DNA of 64,000 bases from Gemmatimonadaceae bacterium (GTDB taxonomy: Bacteria; Gemmatimonadota; Gemmatimonadetes; Gemmatimonadales; Gemmatimonadaceae). Numbering within the stretch: position 1 is the stretch's first letter; each line of letters opens with the position of its first letter. A program made the position numbers and the translations under genes. The stretch spans positions 62,001 to 126,000 of the forward strand of contig JADKJT010000029.1 in assembly GCA_016720905.1 (NCBI GenBank). Direction: 5' to 3'. The notes under the pieces are model-generated. The model was not told where the DNA came from. It made no database searches and was given only the letters and a program-made list of their open reading frames with translations. Shown here piece after piece: positions 46,822 to 57,166 of the stretch.

Positions 46822-47412
46822 CTACTTCACCGGGATCTGCACCGGCGCGATGATCTTGCAGGCGCGGAGGCACCGGAAGTTCGTCATGCGCGGATCGGAT
46901 TCGAATCCGATGCCGGTGAAGGTCCGTTCGGGTTCGTTGAGCACGAAGGCACTGTCAGTGAAGATCTGGTTGCGTTGCTGATCGTACACGAGTTGGGGGG
47001 AGGTCAGTCGCTTCCCGTCATCGCGAATCACCACCACATCACCGCGCGCCTCCAGGCGCGACAGTCGGGAGTTGTACACGCCGGTCCGCGACGTCATCAC
47101 GCCATCCTTGAGTCCTTGCGCCGTGTAGAACGTGACGTTGACCCGGCGCAACTCCAGGCGCGACCCGTCGTCGTAGGTGTAGGCCGTGTCACTCAGCAGC
47201 AGCCCCTTCGCCACGCTCTGATCCGTGAGCACGGTACGGAGACCGAAGATGACCTGGTCGGCGGAATCGGGAATCGCCGACGACTTCGCCACCACCGGCT
47301 TCACGGCGGCGGGCTTGCGTGGGCATCGCGCGGCTCCAAGCACCATGACCGCCGTCAGCGCACTGCCCAGCACACCGCGGCGCCGGTACCTCGTGCGTGA
47401 CCACACACTCAT
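46822..47412 (-). CDS. lptC: LPS export system protein LptC
   Basis: This 196-residue protein has one N-terminal hydrophobic segment (about 13-29), serving as a membrane anchor, and a periplasmic beta-jelly-roll domain (QVIFGLRTVLTDQSVAKGLLLSDTAYTYDD, LTSPQLVYDQQRNQIFTDSAFVL). The pattern and its position between kdsD and lptA identify LptC. It binds LPS and hands it to LptA. The ATG overlaps the kdsD stop. Confidence 0.83.
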   Translation of the reverse strand: MSVWSRTRYRRRGVLGSALTAVMVLGAARCPRKPAAVKPVVAKSSAIPDSADQVIFGLRTVLTDQSVAKGLLLSDTAYTYDDGSRLELRRVNVTFYTAQGLKDGVMTSRTGVYNSRLSRLEARGDVVVIRDDGKRLTSPQLVYDQQRNQIFTDSAFVLNEPERTFTGIGFESDPRMTNFRCLRACKIIAPVQIPVK

Positions 47413-48374
47413 GCCGCGCCCGCGCGCAGCAAGTCGTGCAGGTGGACGATCCCCACCAGCTGTCCATCCGCATTGAGTACCGGCATCGCCATGATCCCCT
47501 GTGTCTCCATCCGATGCACGACCGCACTCCCCAATTCGTAGTCATGGGCCATGCGCGGCGCGGTGGACATCACCGCCGCGACCGGCACGGTCAGCACATC
47601 CCGCTCCCGCTCCAGCAAGCGCGTCAAATCGCCTGCGGTGACGACCCCGATGACGCGAGACTGTTCCACGACCATGGCGATGCCGCGTCGGGCCGCCAGC
47701 AGGACGACGGCCTCCCGCATGGTGGCCGCGCTGGATAACGTCGGCAGCTGATCGGTCTCCATGACGTCCGTCACCCGGGTCAGCAACCGGCGCCCGAGTG
47801 CCCCGCCGGGGTGCAATCGGGCAAAGTCCTCTTTGCGAAATCCCTTCTCCTGCAGTAACGCGACGGCCAACGCGTCGCCAAGGGCCAGCGTGACGGTCGT
47901 ACTGGTCGTTGGCGCGAGGTCGTGTGGACAGGCCTCCTCGCGAACGCCCAGGTCGAGGGTGACCTCCGCCGCCCGTGCCAACCGCGACGATGGCTCTGAC
48001 GTCATGGCGATCATGTGGACCCCCATGCGCGCCAAGGCATCGATGAGCCCAAGGAGTTCGTCGCTCTCCCCGCTCTTCGAGATGAGAATCGCGACGTCGT
48101 CCGCCCCGACCATCCCGAGATCACCATGCACGCTTTCCACCGGATGCAGGAACATGGCCGGCGTGCCGGTGGAGGTGAATGTCGCGGCCATCTTGCGCCC
48201 CACCAGCCCCGACTTGCCCACGCCCGCCACAATGACGCGTCCTCGGCACTCGGCCAGCAAACGCACCGCGCGGGCAAACGCCTCATTCAGCGATGCGTGC
48301 GCCGAGGTCAGCGCGAGCGCCTCGAGTTCGAGTACTCGTCGTCCGCGGGCAATGATCTCCTCGACGGTACTCAT
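47409..48374 (-). CDS. kdsD: Arabinose-5-phosphate isomerase KdsD
   Basis: KdsD turns ribulose-5-phosphate into arabinose-5-phosphate, the first KDO precursor. ATG 48374 (overlapping the kdsC stop) gives 321 residues. A SIS domain covers about 35-165 (VIVAGVGKSGLVGRKMAATFTSTG, then LISKSGESDELL). Two CBS domains cover about 205-320 (VTDVMETDQLPTL; VMSTAPRMAHD). This SIS plus CBS pair is the KdsD/GutQ architecture; the kds neighbours support KdsD. Confidence 0.94.
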   Translation of the reverse strand: MSTVEEIIARGRRVLELEALALTSAHASLNEAFARAVRLLAECRGRVIVAGVGKSGLVGRKMAATFTSTGTPAMFLHPVESVHGDLGMVGADDVAILISKSGESDELLGLIDALARMGVHMIAMTSEPSSRLARAAEVTLDLGVREEACPHDLAPTTSTTVTLALGDALAVALLQEKGFRKEDFARLHPGGALGRRLLTRVTDVMETDQLPTLSSAATMREAVVLLAARRGIAMVVEQSRVIGVVTAGDLTRLLERERDVLTVPVAAVMSTAPRMAHDYELGSAVVHRMETQGIMAMPVLNADGQLVGIVHLHDLLRAGAA

Positions 48375-48988
48375 GCCGCCGGATCCTCGGAGCGTTTCGC
48401 GACGTAGTCCTCGACCAGGTCCATCCACTGTCCGCGCGCCTGCAACAGCGCTTCTGCAAACTCCCGCACGGCGCCAAATCCGCCCCGCGCGGACAACTGC
48501 AACGTGGCGCTGCGCCGCACTTCGGCCACGGCATTCCCCACCGCGACCGGCAGCCCCACGGCCCGCAGCACGGACAAGTCCGGCAAGTCGTCACCCAGAA
48601 ACGCGCACTCATCCAGCGAGCACTTGAGGTCCGCGAGCACTCGTCGCAGCGCCGGCAACTTTCGGGCGTGTGGATCCTGCACGACGGCCGCCGCACCCAA
48701 CTCGCGCGCGCGCATCGCCACGCTCTCCGAAACGCGGCCAGTGATGATCACGATCTGCACACCGGCTTCGCGCAGGAGAAAGATGCCCAGTCCGTCCTGG
48801 ATGTCATACCGCTTGAGCTCAAACGGCACGGTGACGTCACCGTCGCCGACGCGCGTCGCGCCCAGATACACCCCACCATCGGTGAGCACGCCATCCACGT
48901 CGAGACCCACCACGCGAATGCGGCGGGCGAGTTCCGGGTCAATGCGCGGCGCATTGATGATGAGCGGCGGCAGCACGTGGTCGGTCAT
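48371..48988 (-). CDS. kdsC: 3-deoxy-D-manno-octulosonate 8-phosphate phosphatase KdsC
   Basis: This 205-residue HAD-superfamily phosphatase removes phosphate from KDO-8-phosphate. GLDVDGVLTDGGVYLG (about 28-43) carries the nucleophile aspartate of motif I. IITGRVSESV gives motif II, and FLGDDLPDLSVL the C-terminal acidic motif. It is nested between kdsA and kdsD with four-base overlaps at both ends. Confidence 0.94.
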   Translation of the reverse strand: MTDHVLPPLIINAPRIDPELARRIRVVGLDVDGVLTDGGVYLGATRVGDGDVTVPFELKRYDIQDGLGIFLLREAGVQIVIITGRVSESVAMRARELGAAAVVQDPHARKLPALRRVLADLKCSLDECAFLGDDLPDLSVLRAVGLPVAVGNAVAEVRRSATLQLSARGGFGAVREFAEALLQARGQWMDLVEDYVAKRSEDPAA

Positions 48989-49836
48989 CGACGCACCCGA
49001 TCCCAGATGTCCACGGCGCGCGCGAGGAGATCTGATAAAACGCCAAGGGGCAACATGTTCGGGCCATCACTCGGCGCGCGATCGGGATCGGGATGCGTTT
49101 CGAGAAACAGTCCCTGCGCACCGGCGGCGATCGCCCCGAGTACGAGCGGTGGAATGAACTCGCGCGCACCGCCGCTGGTGCCGCCAGCTCCCATGCCCGG
49201 TCGCTGCACGCTGTGCGTGCCATCGAAGATGGCCGGCACTTCGCAACTCGTGCGCAAACGCACAAACGCGCGCATGTCGACGACCAGGTCCCCATAGCCG
49301 AAGAATGTGCCGCGCTCGGTGACCGCCAGCTCGCCGCAGGCGAGTCCGGCCAGGTGTGCCCCTGCTTCGACCTTGCGCAACGCGCCGCGCATGCCTTCGG
49401 GATGCATCCACTGCCCTTTCTTCACGTTCACCGGCTTGCCGGTGGCGCCCGCCGCCAGCAAGAGGTCAGTCTGTCGGCACAGGAAGGCGGGGATCTGCAG
49501 CACATCCACCACTGCCGCCGCCGGCGCGCACTGGGCGGCATCGTGCACGTCGGTCAGGAGAGGCAGCCCCGTGGACGCGCGAACGCGCTCAAGGGCACGG
49601 AGCCCTTGCTCAAGGCCCGGCCCCCGAACGCCATCGACATTCGATCGGTTCGCCTTGTCGAAGCTGGCCTTGTAGATGATGCCGCCCGGCACGTGCTCGG
49701 CGAGTCGGGCCAGTGCCTCGCCCACGCGCAGATTCAGCGTGTCATCCTCGAGTTGACAGGGGCCGGCGATCAGGAACAGTTGATCGTGGGGGAACCGCGC
49801 GACGGAGGTCGAATCGCCAGTGGCTGTACCGCGCAC
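48985..49836 (-). CDS. kdsA: 3-deoxy-8-phosphooctulonate synthase KdsA
   Basis: The enzyme condenses PEP with arabinose-5-phosphate to KDO-8-phosphate. The product has 283 residues with a GTG start at 49836. Motifs include LIAGPCQLED, YKASFDKANRSNV, LTDVHDAAQ, LQIPAFLCRQTDLL, NVKKGQWMHPEGM (Cys absent, as in the non-metal class) and FDGTHSVQRPG. One base separates it from pyrG. The Asn in NVKKGQ suggests the metal-independent type; this is family knowledge, not a test. Confidence 0.95.
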   Translation of the reverse strand: MRGTATGDSTSVARFPHDQLFLIAGPCQLEDDTLNLRVGEALARLAEHVPGGIIYKASFDKANRSNVDGVRGPGLEQGLRALERVRASTGLPLLTDVHDAAQCAPAAAVVDVLQIPAFLCRQTDLLLAAGATGKPVNVKKGQWMHPEGMRGALRKVEAGAHLAGLACGELAVTERGTFFGYGDLVVDMRAFVRLRTSCEVPAIFDGTHSVQRPGMGAGGTSGGAREFIPPLVLGAIAAGAQGLFLETHPDPDRAPSDGPNMLPLGVLSDLLARAVDIWDRVRR

Positions 49837-49837
49837 G

Positions 49838-51553
<1,716 letters not shown>

Positions 51554-51554
<1 letters not shown>

Positions 51555-52351
51555 CAGGCGTGTTCCTGGCTCGGGGTCAGATGACGATGCAGCGGTGTTC
51601 CCGCCGTGTTCAGCAGCGCCCAGCGCACATTGGCGTGGGCCAGATCTTCTTCGGTGTCGATCCCGCCATCAACGGCGGGCACATCGGCGACGCCGATCGC
51701 CACGCCATGGGCGAGCGGCCGGAGTTGCTCCAGACGTTCGATCAATTCGAGCGGATGCGGCGGCCACGTCACCCATGCCTGCAACGCGTCACGGGTGTAC
51801 GCGTACACCCCGACGTGCTGGCGGACCAGCGGCTGCCGCAGTGCGCGATCGCTGCCGTCACGCAGAAAGGGAATGGGTGCCCGCGAAAAGTAGAGCGCCA
51901 ACCCGTCATCCGTGCACACGACTTTCACGACGTCGGGCCGTTCCAGCACTCCGACGTCGGCGGGAACGGCCGCCGTGCCAATGGACGCCCGATGCGCTGC
52001 AACAATCGCGACGGCCCCGGAAAGCGCCGCGAACGACACAAACGGCTCGTCGCCTTGTACGTTCAGGATGATGTCAAATCCGCGGTATTCCGGACGGGCC
52101 GCCACTTCCGCCACGCGGTCGGTGCCCGATGGATGCTCGATCGATGTCAGAACGACCGGAATCCCGTGAAGGACGCACTGTTCGGCGACTTCGTCGGAGT
52201 CGGTGGCCACCACACTATGGTCGGCCACACCGAGCGCCACCACGCGTTGGTAGACTCGGACGACCAGCGGAAGCCCGGCCAAAAGGCGGAGAGGCTTGCG
52301 CGGCAACCGCGTGGCACCGAGGCGCGCCGGGATCACGGCCAGGACAGGCAT
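51554..52351 (-). CDS. kdsB: CMP-KDO synthetase KdsB
   Basis: The enzyme activates KDO with CTP before its transfer to lipid A. The protein has 265 residues. Motifs are IPARLGATRLPRKPL (about 7-21), VVATDSDEVAE, SGTDRVAE, NVQGDEPFV and HVGVYAYTRDALQ. The stop overlaps the true start of pyrG (TGATG). It is the first gene of the KDO/LPT series, with the divergent terC gene upstream. Confidence 0.95.
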
Positions 52352-52373
52352 CGACGAGTCGATGGGAACGTAG

Positions 52374-52401
52374 TTGCAGCAAAATTCACGCCATGTAAGA
52401 T
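52374..52401 (+). promoter_or_regulatory. Possible sigma-70 promoter for terC
   Basis: TTGCAG (52374-52379) and TAAGAT (52396-52401) are 16 bases apart in the 116-bp gap between divergent kdsB and terC. Both boxes depart from consensus, so this is a moderate match. No manganese-riboswitch-like fold was recognised in the gap. Confidence 0.35.
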
Positions 52402-52467
52402 ACGAAGTCCGTCGCGCGAAGGCAAACGCTTCCTCGCAGCGTGTCGGGTCGCGATTTCCCTTAGCCC

Positions 52468-53433
52468 ATGGGCATGCCGAACGTTTGGTGGTGGATTGGA
52501 TTCAATACCCTGATCCTGGTGCTGCTGGCCATCGACCTGGGCGTCTTCAATCGCAAAGCACACGCGGTCAGCGTGCGGGCGGCCCTGGGCTGGAGTGCGC
52601 TCTGGGTATCCCTGGCGGTGCTCTTTGGGCTCTGGATTGGCCGCGCCATGGGCCGGCAATCGATGCTGGAGTTCTATGCCGGGTATGTGGTCGAACAGGC
52701 GTTGTCGGTGGACAACCTGTTCGTCTTCATCCTGATATTCGGCTACTTCAAAATCGCCCCGATGCTGCAGCATCGGGTGCTGTTCTGGGGCATTCTCGGT
52801 GCGCTCGTCATGCGGGGGCTGATGATCGGCGCCGGTGCGGCGCTGATTGCCCATTTTCACTGGATCATCTACGTCTTCGGCGCGTTCCTTGTGTTTACCG
52901 GTCTTCGCATGGCATTCGGTGGCGAATCGGACATCGAGCCAGAGGCGAATCCGGTCATTCGGTTCGTGCGGCGGATTGTACCGATCACCGCCCGTTTCCA
53001 CGGCGAACATTTCTTTGTGCGGGAGCCGCTTTCCCCGGGCGGAGCAGTCCGCCTCGTGGCGACGCCGCTGTTCCTGGTGTTGGCTCTCGTGGAAACGACG
53101 GATGTGGTGTTCGCCGTGGATTCCATTCCGGCGATCTTCGGTGTCACGCAGAAGCCGTTCCTGGTCTACACGTCGAATGTCTTCGCCATCCTGGGGCTCC
53201 GGTCGATGTATTTCGTCCTGGCGGGCGTCATCTCGAAATTTCACCTGCTCAAGTACGGACTGGCGCTGGTCCTGGCATTCGTCGGCATGAAGATGTTGCT
53301 CTCTGACATCTTTCCGCTCGGCATCGGAATCTCGCTGGCGCTGGTTGCCGCTTTCCTGCTGTCCAGCGTCCTCTTGTCCCTATGGATACCGCCGCGACAT
53401 GAGTCGCCCCCGGACGCGCCGCCCGAACGCTGA
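52468..53433 (+). CDS. TerC family integral membrane protein
   Basis: This 321-residue membrane protein has about nine hydrophobic segments. EFYAGYVVEQALSVDNLFVF (about 69-88) and LALVETTDVVFAVDSIPAIFG (about 206-226) are the two conserved TerC regions, with paired acidic residues thought to handle metal ions. Relatives such as Alx export manganese, so metal homeostasis is a reasonable guess. It is the only + strand gene in the right half. It meets the amidotransferase gene tail to tail with three bases between them. ATG 52474 is an alternative start. Confidence 0.88.
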   Translation: MGMPNVWWWIGFNTLILVLLAIDLGVFNRKAHAVSVRAALGWSALWVSLAVLFGLWIGRAMGRQSMLEFYAGYVVEQALSVDNLFVFILIFGYFKIAPMLQHRVLFWGILGALVMRGLMIGAGAALIAHFHWIIYVFGAFLVFTGLRMAFGGESDIEPEANPVIRFVRRIVPITARFHGEHFFVREPLSPGGAVRLVATPLFLVLALVETTDVVFAVDSIPAIFGVTQKPFLVYTSNVFAILGLRSMYFVLAGVISKFHLLKYGLALVLAFVGMKMLLSDIFPLGIGISLALVAAFLLSSVLLSLWIPPRHESPPDAPPER

Positions 53434-53436
53434 TCG

Positions 53437-54036
53437 TCAGGCGGCGCGCGCGGCCCGCGCGCTCGCCGCCATCTTCAGAAAGTTCACGAGGATGGTCCGG
53501 CCATGTTCGGTGAGGATCGATTCCGGATGAAATTGCACGCCCCACACGGGATGAATGCGGTGCTGCAGGGCATGAATTTCGTTCGGATCATCCGTGGCGA
53601 CGGCCGTGATTTCCAGTTCGGCGGGCAGGGTCGCCCGCTCGACGATCAGCGAGTGATAACGCATCACGGAGGCGGGCGACGGGATGTCGGCAAACAGTCG
53701 GGTGCCGTCGTGCGCAATTGTCGACGGCTTGCCATGCATGACGCGGGACGCGCGAATCACGCGGCCGCCGAATGCCTCGCCAATGGCCTGGTGGCCCAGG
53801 CAGACTCCAAGCAGCGGGATGTGCGGACCCGCGCGCCGGATCAACTCCACTGAGATGCCCGCTTCGGTTGGCGTGCATGGACCCGGGGACACCACGATCG
53901 CGTCAGGCGCCAGACGCAATACCTCGTCGACCGTCAGCGCGTCGTTGCGGCGTACCGTCACCGTTTCTCCCAGTTCACCCAGATACTGCACCAGATTGTA
54001 GGTGAATGAGTCGTAGTTGTCGATCACGAGAATCAT
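53437..54036 (-). CDS. trpG: Glutamine amidotransferase, anthranilate/aminodeoxychorismate synthase component II
   Basis: This 199-residue class I glutamine amidotransferase supplies ammonia to TrpE or PabB. MILVIDNYDSFTYNLVQYL opens the protein; GVCLGHQAIGEAFGG holds the nucleophile Cys, and FHPESILTEHG the His-Glu pair. No trpE or pabB is adjacent, so it cannot be decided whether tryptophan, folate or both are served. Symbol trpG is a conventional choice (pabA equally possible). Confidence 0.9.
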   Translation of the reverse strand: MILVIDNYDSFTYNLVQYLGELGETVTVRRNDALTVDEVLRLAPDAIVVSPGPCTPTEAGISVELIRRAGPHIPLLGVCLGHQAIGEAFGGRVIRASRVMHGKPSTIAHDGTRLFADIPSPASVMRYHSLIVERATLPAELEITAVATDDPNEIHALQHRIHPVWGVQFHPESILTEHGRTILVNFLKMAASARAARAA

Positions 54037-54065
54037 GAGGCGTCGATCACGTGGGAGCCAGCGGG

Positions 54066-54995
54066 TCAGGGTCTCGGATGGAATTGCCGGTGGACGCTCC
54101 GAAGATACTCACGATCGACATGCGTGTAGATCTGCGTCGTCGCGATATCGGCGTGGCCAAGCATCTCCTGCACGGCGCGCAAGTCAGCCCCGCCTTCCAG
54201 CAGGTGCGTGGCGAATGAATGCCGCAGGGTGTGCGGGGACACGGATTTCTCGATTCCGGCCAACGTCACGTACTTTCGCAGGATCTTCCATGCGCCCATG
54301 CGACTCAATGGTCGCCCCTGGGCATTGAGGAACAGGGTGCCCCTCCCGTTGCCGCGTTCGAGCACTGGGCGGAGTTCCCGGACATAGACCGCCACCGCGC
54401 CGATCGCCGAGCGACCAATGGGCACGAGGCGCTCTTTGCTGCCCTTGCCAAACACCCTCACCAGGCCGTCCTGCAAGAGCACGTCCTTCACGGCCAGCCC
54501 GATCCACTCCGAAACGCGCAGCCCCGCCCCGTACGCCAACTCCAGCATGGCCCGATCACGAAAGGCGAGTCGCTCATCGAGTCCCGGGGCGGCCAGCAGT
54601 CGCGTGACCTCGTCGACACTGAGGACCTCGGGCAGTGCGCGCCATCGTTGCGGCGAGTCGAGTCGTTCGGTCGGATCGTGTGTGACAATGCCCTCCGCCA
54701 GCAGCACGCGGTACCACGTCCGCAGGGCCGAGATGTTCCGCCGAATCGAACTCCCTGCCAACCCGAGATCTTTCAGGTGGTAGATGAATTCCCGCAGCGC
54801 CGCCGGCGTAATGGTGGCGACGTTGGTGATGCCGTTCGCGCGCATGAACGTGGCGCAACGAATGACATCGTGCCGGTAGGCGTCGAGGGTCCTGGGCGAT
54901 GCCCCGTCTTCCAGCGTGAGCGCGTCCTCAAAGGTGCGCAGATGGAACGGTCCGACGAGGGCGTGTTCGTCGGCGTCAGGATGATCGGCGCTCAC
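54066..54995 (-). CDS. xerD: Tyrosine recombinase XerD
   Basis: This 309-residue tyrosine recombinase would resolve chromosome dimers at dif with XerC. GTG at 54995 overlaps the dedA stop (GTGA). The N-terminal SAM-like core-binding domain lies at about 15-105. The catalytic domain shows the family's six residues: Arg in GAGLRVSEWIGL, Lys in GKGSKERLVP, His-x-x-Arg in HTLRHSFATHLL, His in MLGHADIATTQIYTHV, and Tyr in the same ITTQIYTHV-type segment. Its presence 19 kb from the dif-like site supports that site call. XerC versus XerD is inferred from overall pattern. Confidence 0.9.
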   Translation of the reverse strand: MSADHPDADEHALVGPFHLRTFEDALTLEDGASPRTLDAYRHDVIRCATFMRANGITNVATITPAALREFIYHLKDLGLAGSSIRRNISALRTWYRVLLAEGIVTHDPTERLDSPQRWRALPEVLSVDEVTRLLAAPGLDERLAFRDRAMLELAYGAGLRVSEWIGLAVKDVLLQDGLVRVFGKGSKERLVPIGRSAIGAVAVYVRELRPVLERGNGRGTLFLNAQGRPLSRMGAWKILRKYVTLAGIEKSVSPHTLRHSFATHLLEGGADLRAVQEMLGHADIATTQIYTHVDREYLRSVHRQFHPRP

Positions 54996-55597
54996 GCGCG
55001 GCCTCGACGGCGCCAGATGAGGACCCCCACGCCCAGCAGGACGACGGACGCGGCAATGCCCCCGGCGATCCGCTGCTGCGCGGCGATTCGCGCCAACAGG
55101 ACGTCGGCATTCGCGCCCGCGCGAAACGCCAACCAGCAGACCACTCCGTACCACGCACCAGACGCGATCGCCATGGCCAACGCGGTGCGCACGGCCTTCA
55201 TGCCGATCGCACCGGCCACTGGCGGAACGAGGGCGCGCACCCCCGGGAGGAAACGACTGATGACGATCGCGACCAGACCCTGTTGGTGAAACCGCTCCGC
55301 GACGCGGGCGGACGCGTCCGGCGGAAACACTCTGGGCAGCCGAACGCTGAGCCAATCCATGCCGACGCGCCGACCCACCGCGAACATGGCCATTGCTCCA
55401 CCGAGGTTGCCGATCATGGTGGCGCTCCACGCGCCGAACGCGGTGCCCTGCCCTCGCGCCGCGACAAACGCACCCAGTGCCACGACCGTATCGGCCGGCA
55501 GCGGCGGAAAGATGTTTTCCGCGAACGCGGCCACGGCGATGGCGCCGTACAGCCACGGTGCCGGCAGCGTGGACAGCCAGTCAAGCCATGCTTGCAT
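54992..55597 (-). CDS. DedA family membrane protein
   Basis: This 201-residue membrane protein of the DedA/SNARE-associated family is implicated in lipid flipping and membrane homeostasis. The conserved regions are FAENIFPPLPADTVVALGAF (about 25-44) and FLPGVRALVPPVAGAIGM (about 115-132, the RFxPGxR motif in ISRFLPGVRA). The ATG at 55597 is chosen; a TTG at 55606 would add three residues. It overlaps xerD by four bases. Confidence 0.88.
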   Translation of the reverse strand: MQAWLDWLSTLPAPWLYGAIAVAAFAENIFPPLPADTVVALGAFVAARGQGTAFGAWSATMIGNLGGAMAMFAVGRRVGMDWLSVRLPRVFPPDASARVAERFHQQGLVAIVISRFLPGVRALVPPVAGAIGMKAVRTALAMAIASGAWYGVVCWLAFRAGANADVLLARIAAQQRIAGGIAASVVLLGVGVLIWRRRGRA

Positions 55598-55613
55598 GGC
55601 GTTCAACCGATGC

Positions 55614-56114
55614 CTAGTCCGACTGACGAACGATCATGGCGACTGCCATCACGGCGAGCCCTTCGCCACGACCAATCCATCCCAGGCCTTCGTTCGTTTT
55701 TCCTTTGACAAACACGTCGTCGACGGCCACGCCAACGGCGTCTGCAATCCGCGCTCGCATTGCTTCACGCTGTGGACCGATCTTCGGCGCCTGCGTAATG
55801 ACGGTGATATCGACATTGCTCACCCGCCAGCCTGCCGCGCGCAGTCGTCGCGTCGCCGCGGCCAGCATGATGATCGAGTCCTTGCCTCGATGCGCCGGAT
55901 CGGTGTCCGGAAACATCTCGCCGATGTCCCCGAGCGCCGCCGCGCCCAACATCGCGTCCGTAACCGCGTGACAGATCGCGTCACCATCCGAGTGACCGGC
56001 ACAGTGCACCTCCGACGGCACGTCGATGCCCCCCAGACGCATCGGGCCCCCGTCGGCAAAGCGATGCGAGTCGTAGCCAATCCCGACACGCAGGTTGCTC
56101 GCGCTGCCGTTCAT
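55614..56114 (-). CDS. ispF: 2-C-methyl-D-erythritol 2,4-cyclodiphosphate synthase IspF
   Basis: IspF forms MEcPP in the MEP isoprenoid pathway. The protein has 166 residues. GIGYDSHRF (about 11-19) and AGHSDGDAICHAVTDAMLGAA (about 39-59) carry the zinc ligands; FPDTDPAHRGKDS follows, and KTNEGLGWIGRGEG is the C-terminal signature. Its ATG overlaps the mqnC stop. Isoprenoids feed menaquinone side chains, which fits the mqn neighbours. Confidence 0.95.
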   Translation of the reverse strand: MNGSASNLRVGIGYDSHRFADGGPMRLGGIDVPSEVHCAGHSDGDAICHAVTDAMLGAAALGDIGEMFPDTDPAHRGKDSIIMLAAATRRLRAAGWRVSNVDITVITQAPKIGPQREAMRARIADAVGVAVDDVFVKGKTNEGLGWIGRGEGLAVMAVAMIVRQSD

Positions 56115-57148
56115 GCCGCCACGGTCACGGCACTGTCGCGCAGAATCGAATAGTCCTGGCGACGGCGGGCCGGTGTGAATCCCGCGTCACGAATCAGTCG
56201 CTCGAGTTCCTCGGTGGTGGTTCGATGCGTGGTATTGGCCGCGGACACCACGTTCTCCTCGATCATGAGCGACCCGAAGTCGTTGCATCCATAGCTGAGG
56301 GCCATCTGTCCGACCTTCATGCCCATCGTGACCCAGCTGGACTGCAGATTGGGCACGTTGTCGAGCACAATGCGCGAGATCGCTACCGTGCGCAGGTAGG
56401 TGATCGCATCGGTCTTGGGCATGTGCGACATCGTCGGCGTGTTCTCCGGCTGCAGCGGCCAGGTGATGAACGCCGTGAATCCGCCGGTACGCGCCTGCAG
56501 CTCGCGCACGCGCTGCAGATGCTCCAGGCGCTCGGCCAGCGTTTCGCCGATGCCGTACATCATCGTCACCGAGGTCTTCATTCCCTCGTTGTGCGCGAGT
56601 TCCATGACCTCAAGCCAACGGTCAGCACCCGCCTTCTTGGGGGCGGCGATGTCCCGCACCCGTTGCACCAGAATCTCGCCGCCGCCGCCGGGAATCGAGT
56701 CGAGACCCGCCGCCCTGAGCTCGCGGATCACGTCGCGGGCGTCCATGCGAAAACGCGTCGAGAAGAAGTCCACCTCGCTGGGCGAGAACCCGTGGATATG
56801 AATCGGGTGATACTGCTTGATGTAACGCATCAAGTCGAGATACCACTCGAACGGGATATAGGGATTGTGTCCACCCTGAATGAGAATCTGCACGCCACCC
56901 AGCGCCTTGGTCTCCTCGATCTTCTCGCCGATCTGCTCGAAGGACAGCGTGTATCCCTCGCCGTGCTTCGGGCGACGATAGAACGCGCAGAACCCGCAGT
57001 CGGCCACACACACGTTGGTGTAGTTGATGTTCCGGTCGACGATGTAGGTCACGACGTTGTGCGGATGCCTGGCCGCGCGCATACGATCGGCTTCGAGGCC
57101 GAGTTCAAGCAACGGAGCGTTGGTGTAGAAATCCAGCAAGTCGCGCAT
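56111..57148 (-). CDS. mqnC: Cyclic dehypoxanthinyl futalosine synthase MqnC (radical SAM)
   Basis: MqnC forms the spiro/naphthoquinone precursor ring in the futalosine route to menaquinone. ATG 57148 gives 345 residues; a TGA just before GTG 57154 limits any longer start. The radical SAM cluster is CVADCGFC (C47, C51, C54; CX3CX2C). The family elements TYIVDRNINYTNVC and GGHNPYIPFEWY are present. It is a little short at the N-terminus compared with family members I know. Confidence 0.92.
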   Translation of the reverse strand: MRDLLDFYTNAPLLELGLEADRMRAARHPHNVVTYIVDRNINYTNVCVADCGFCAFYRRPKHGEGYTLSFEQIGEKIEETKALGGVQILIQGGHNPYIPFEWYLDLMRYIKQYHPIHIHGFSPSEVDFFSTRFRMDARDVIRELRAAGLDSIPGGGGEILVQRVRDIAAPKKAGADRWLEVMELAHNEGMKTSVTMMYGIGETLAERLEHLQRVRELQARTGGFTAFITWPLQPENTPTMSHMPKTDAITYLRTVAISRIVLDNVPNLQSSWVTMGMKVGQMALSYGCNDFGSLMIEENVVSAANTTHRTTTEELERLIRDAGFTPARRRQDYSILRDSAVTVAA

Positions 57149-57166
57149 GGTCACTCAGGGATATCG

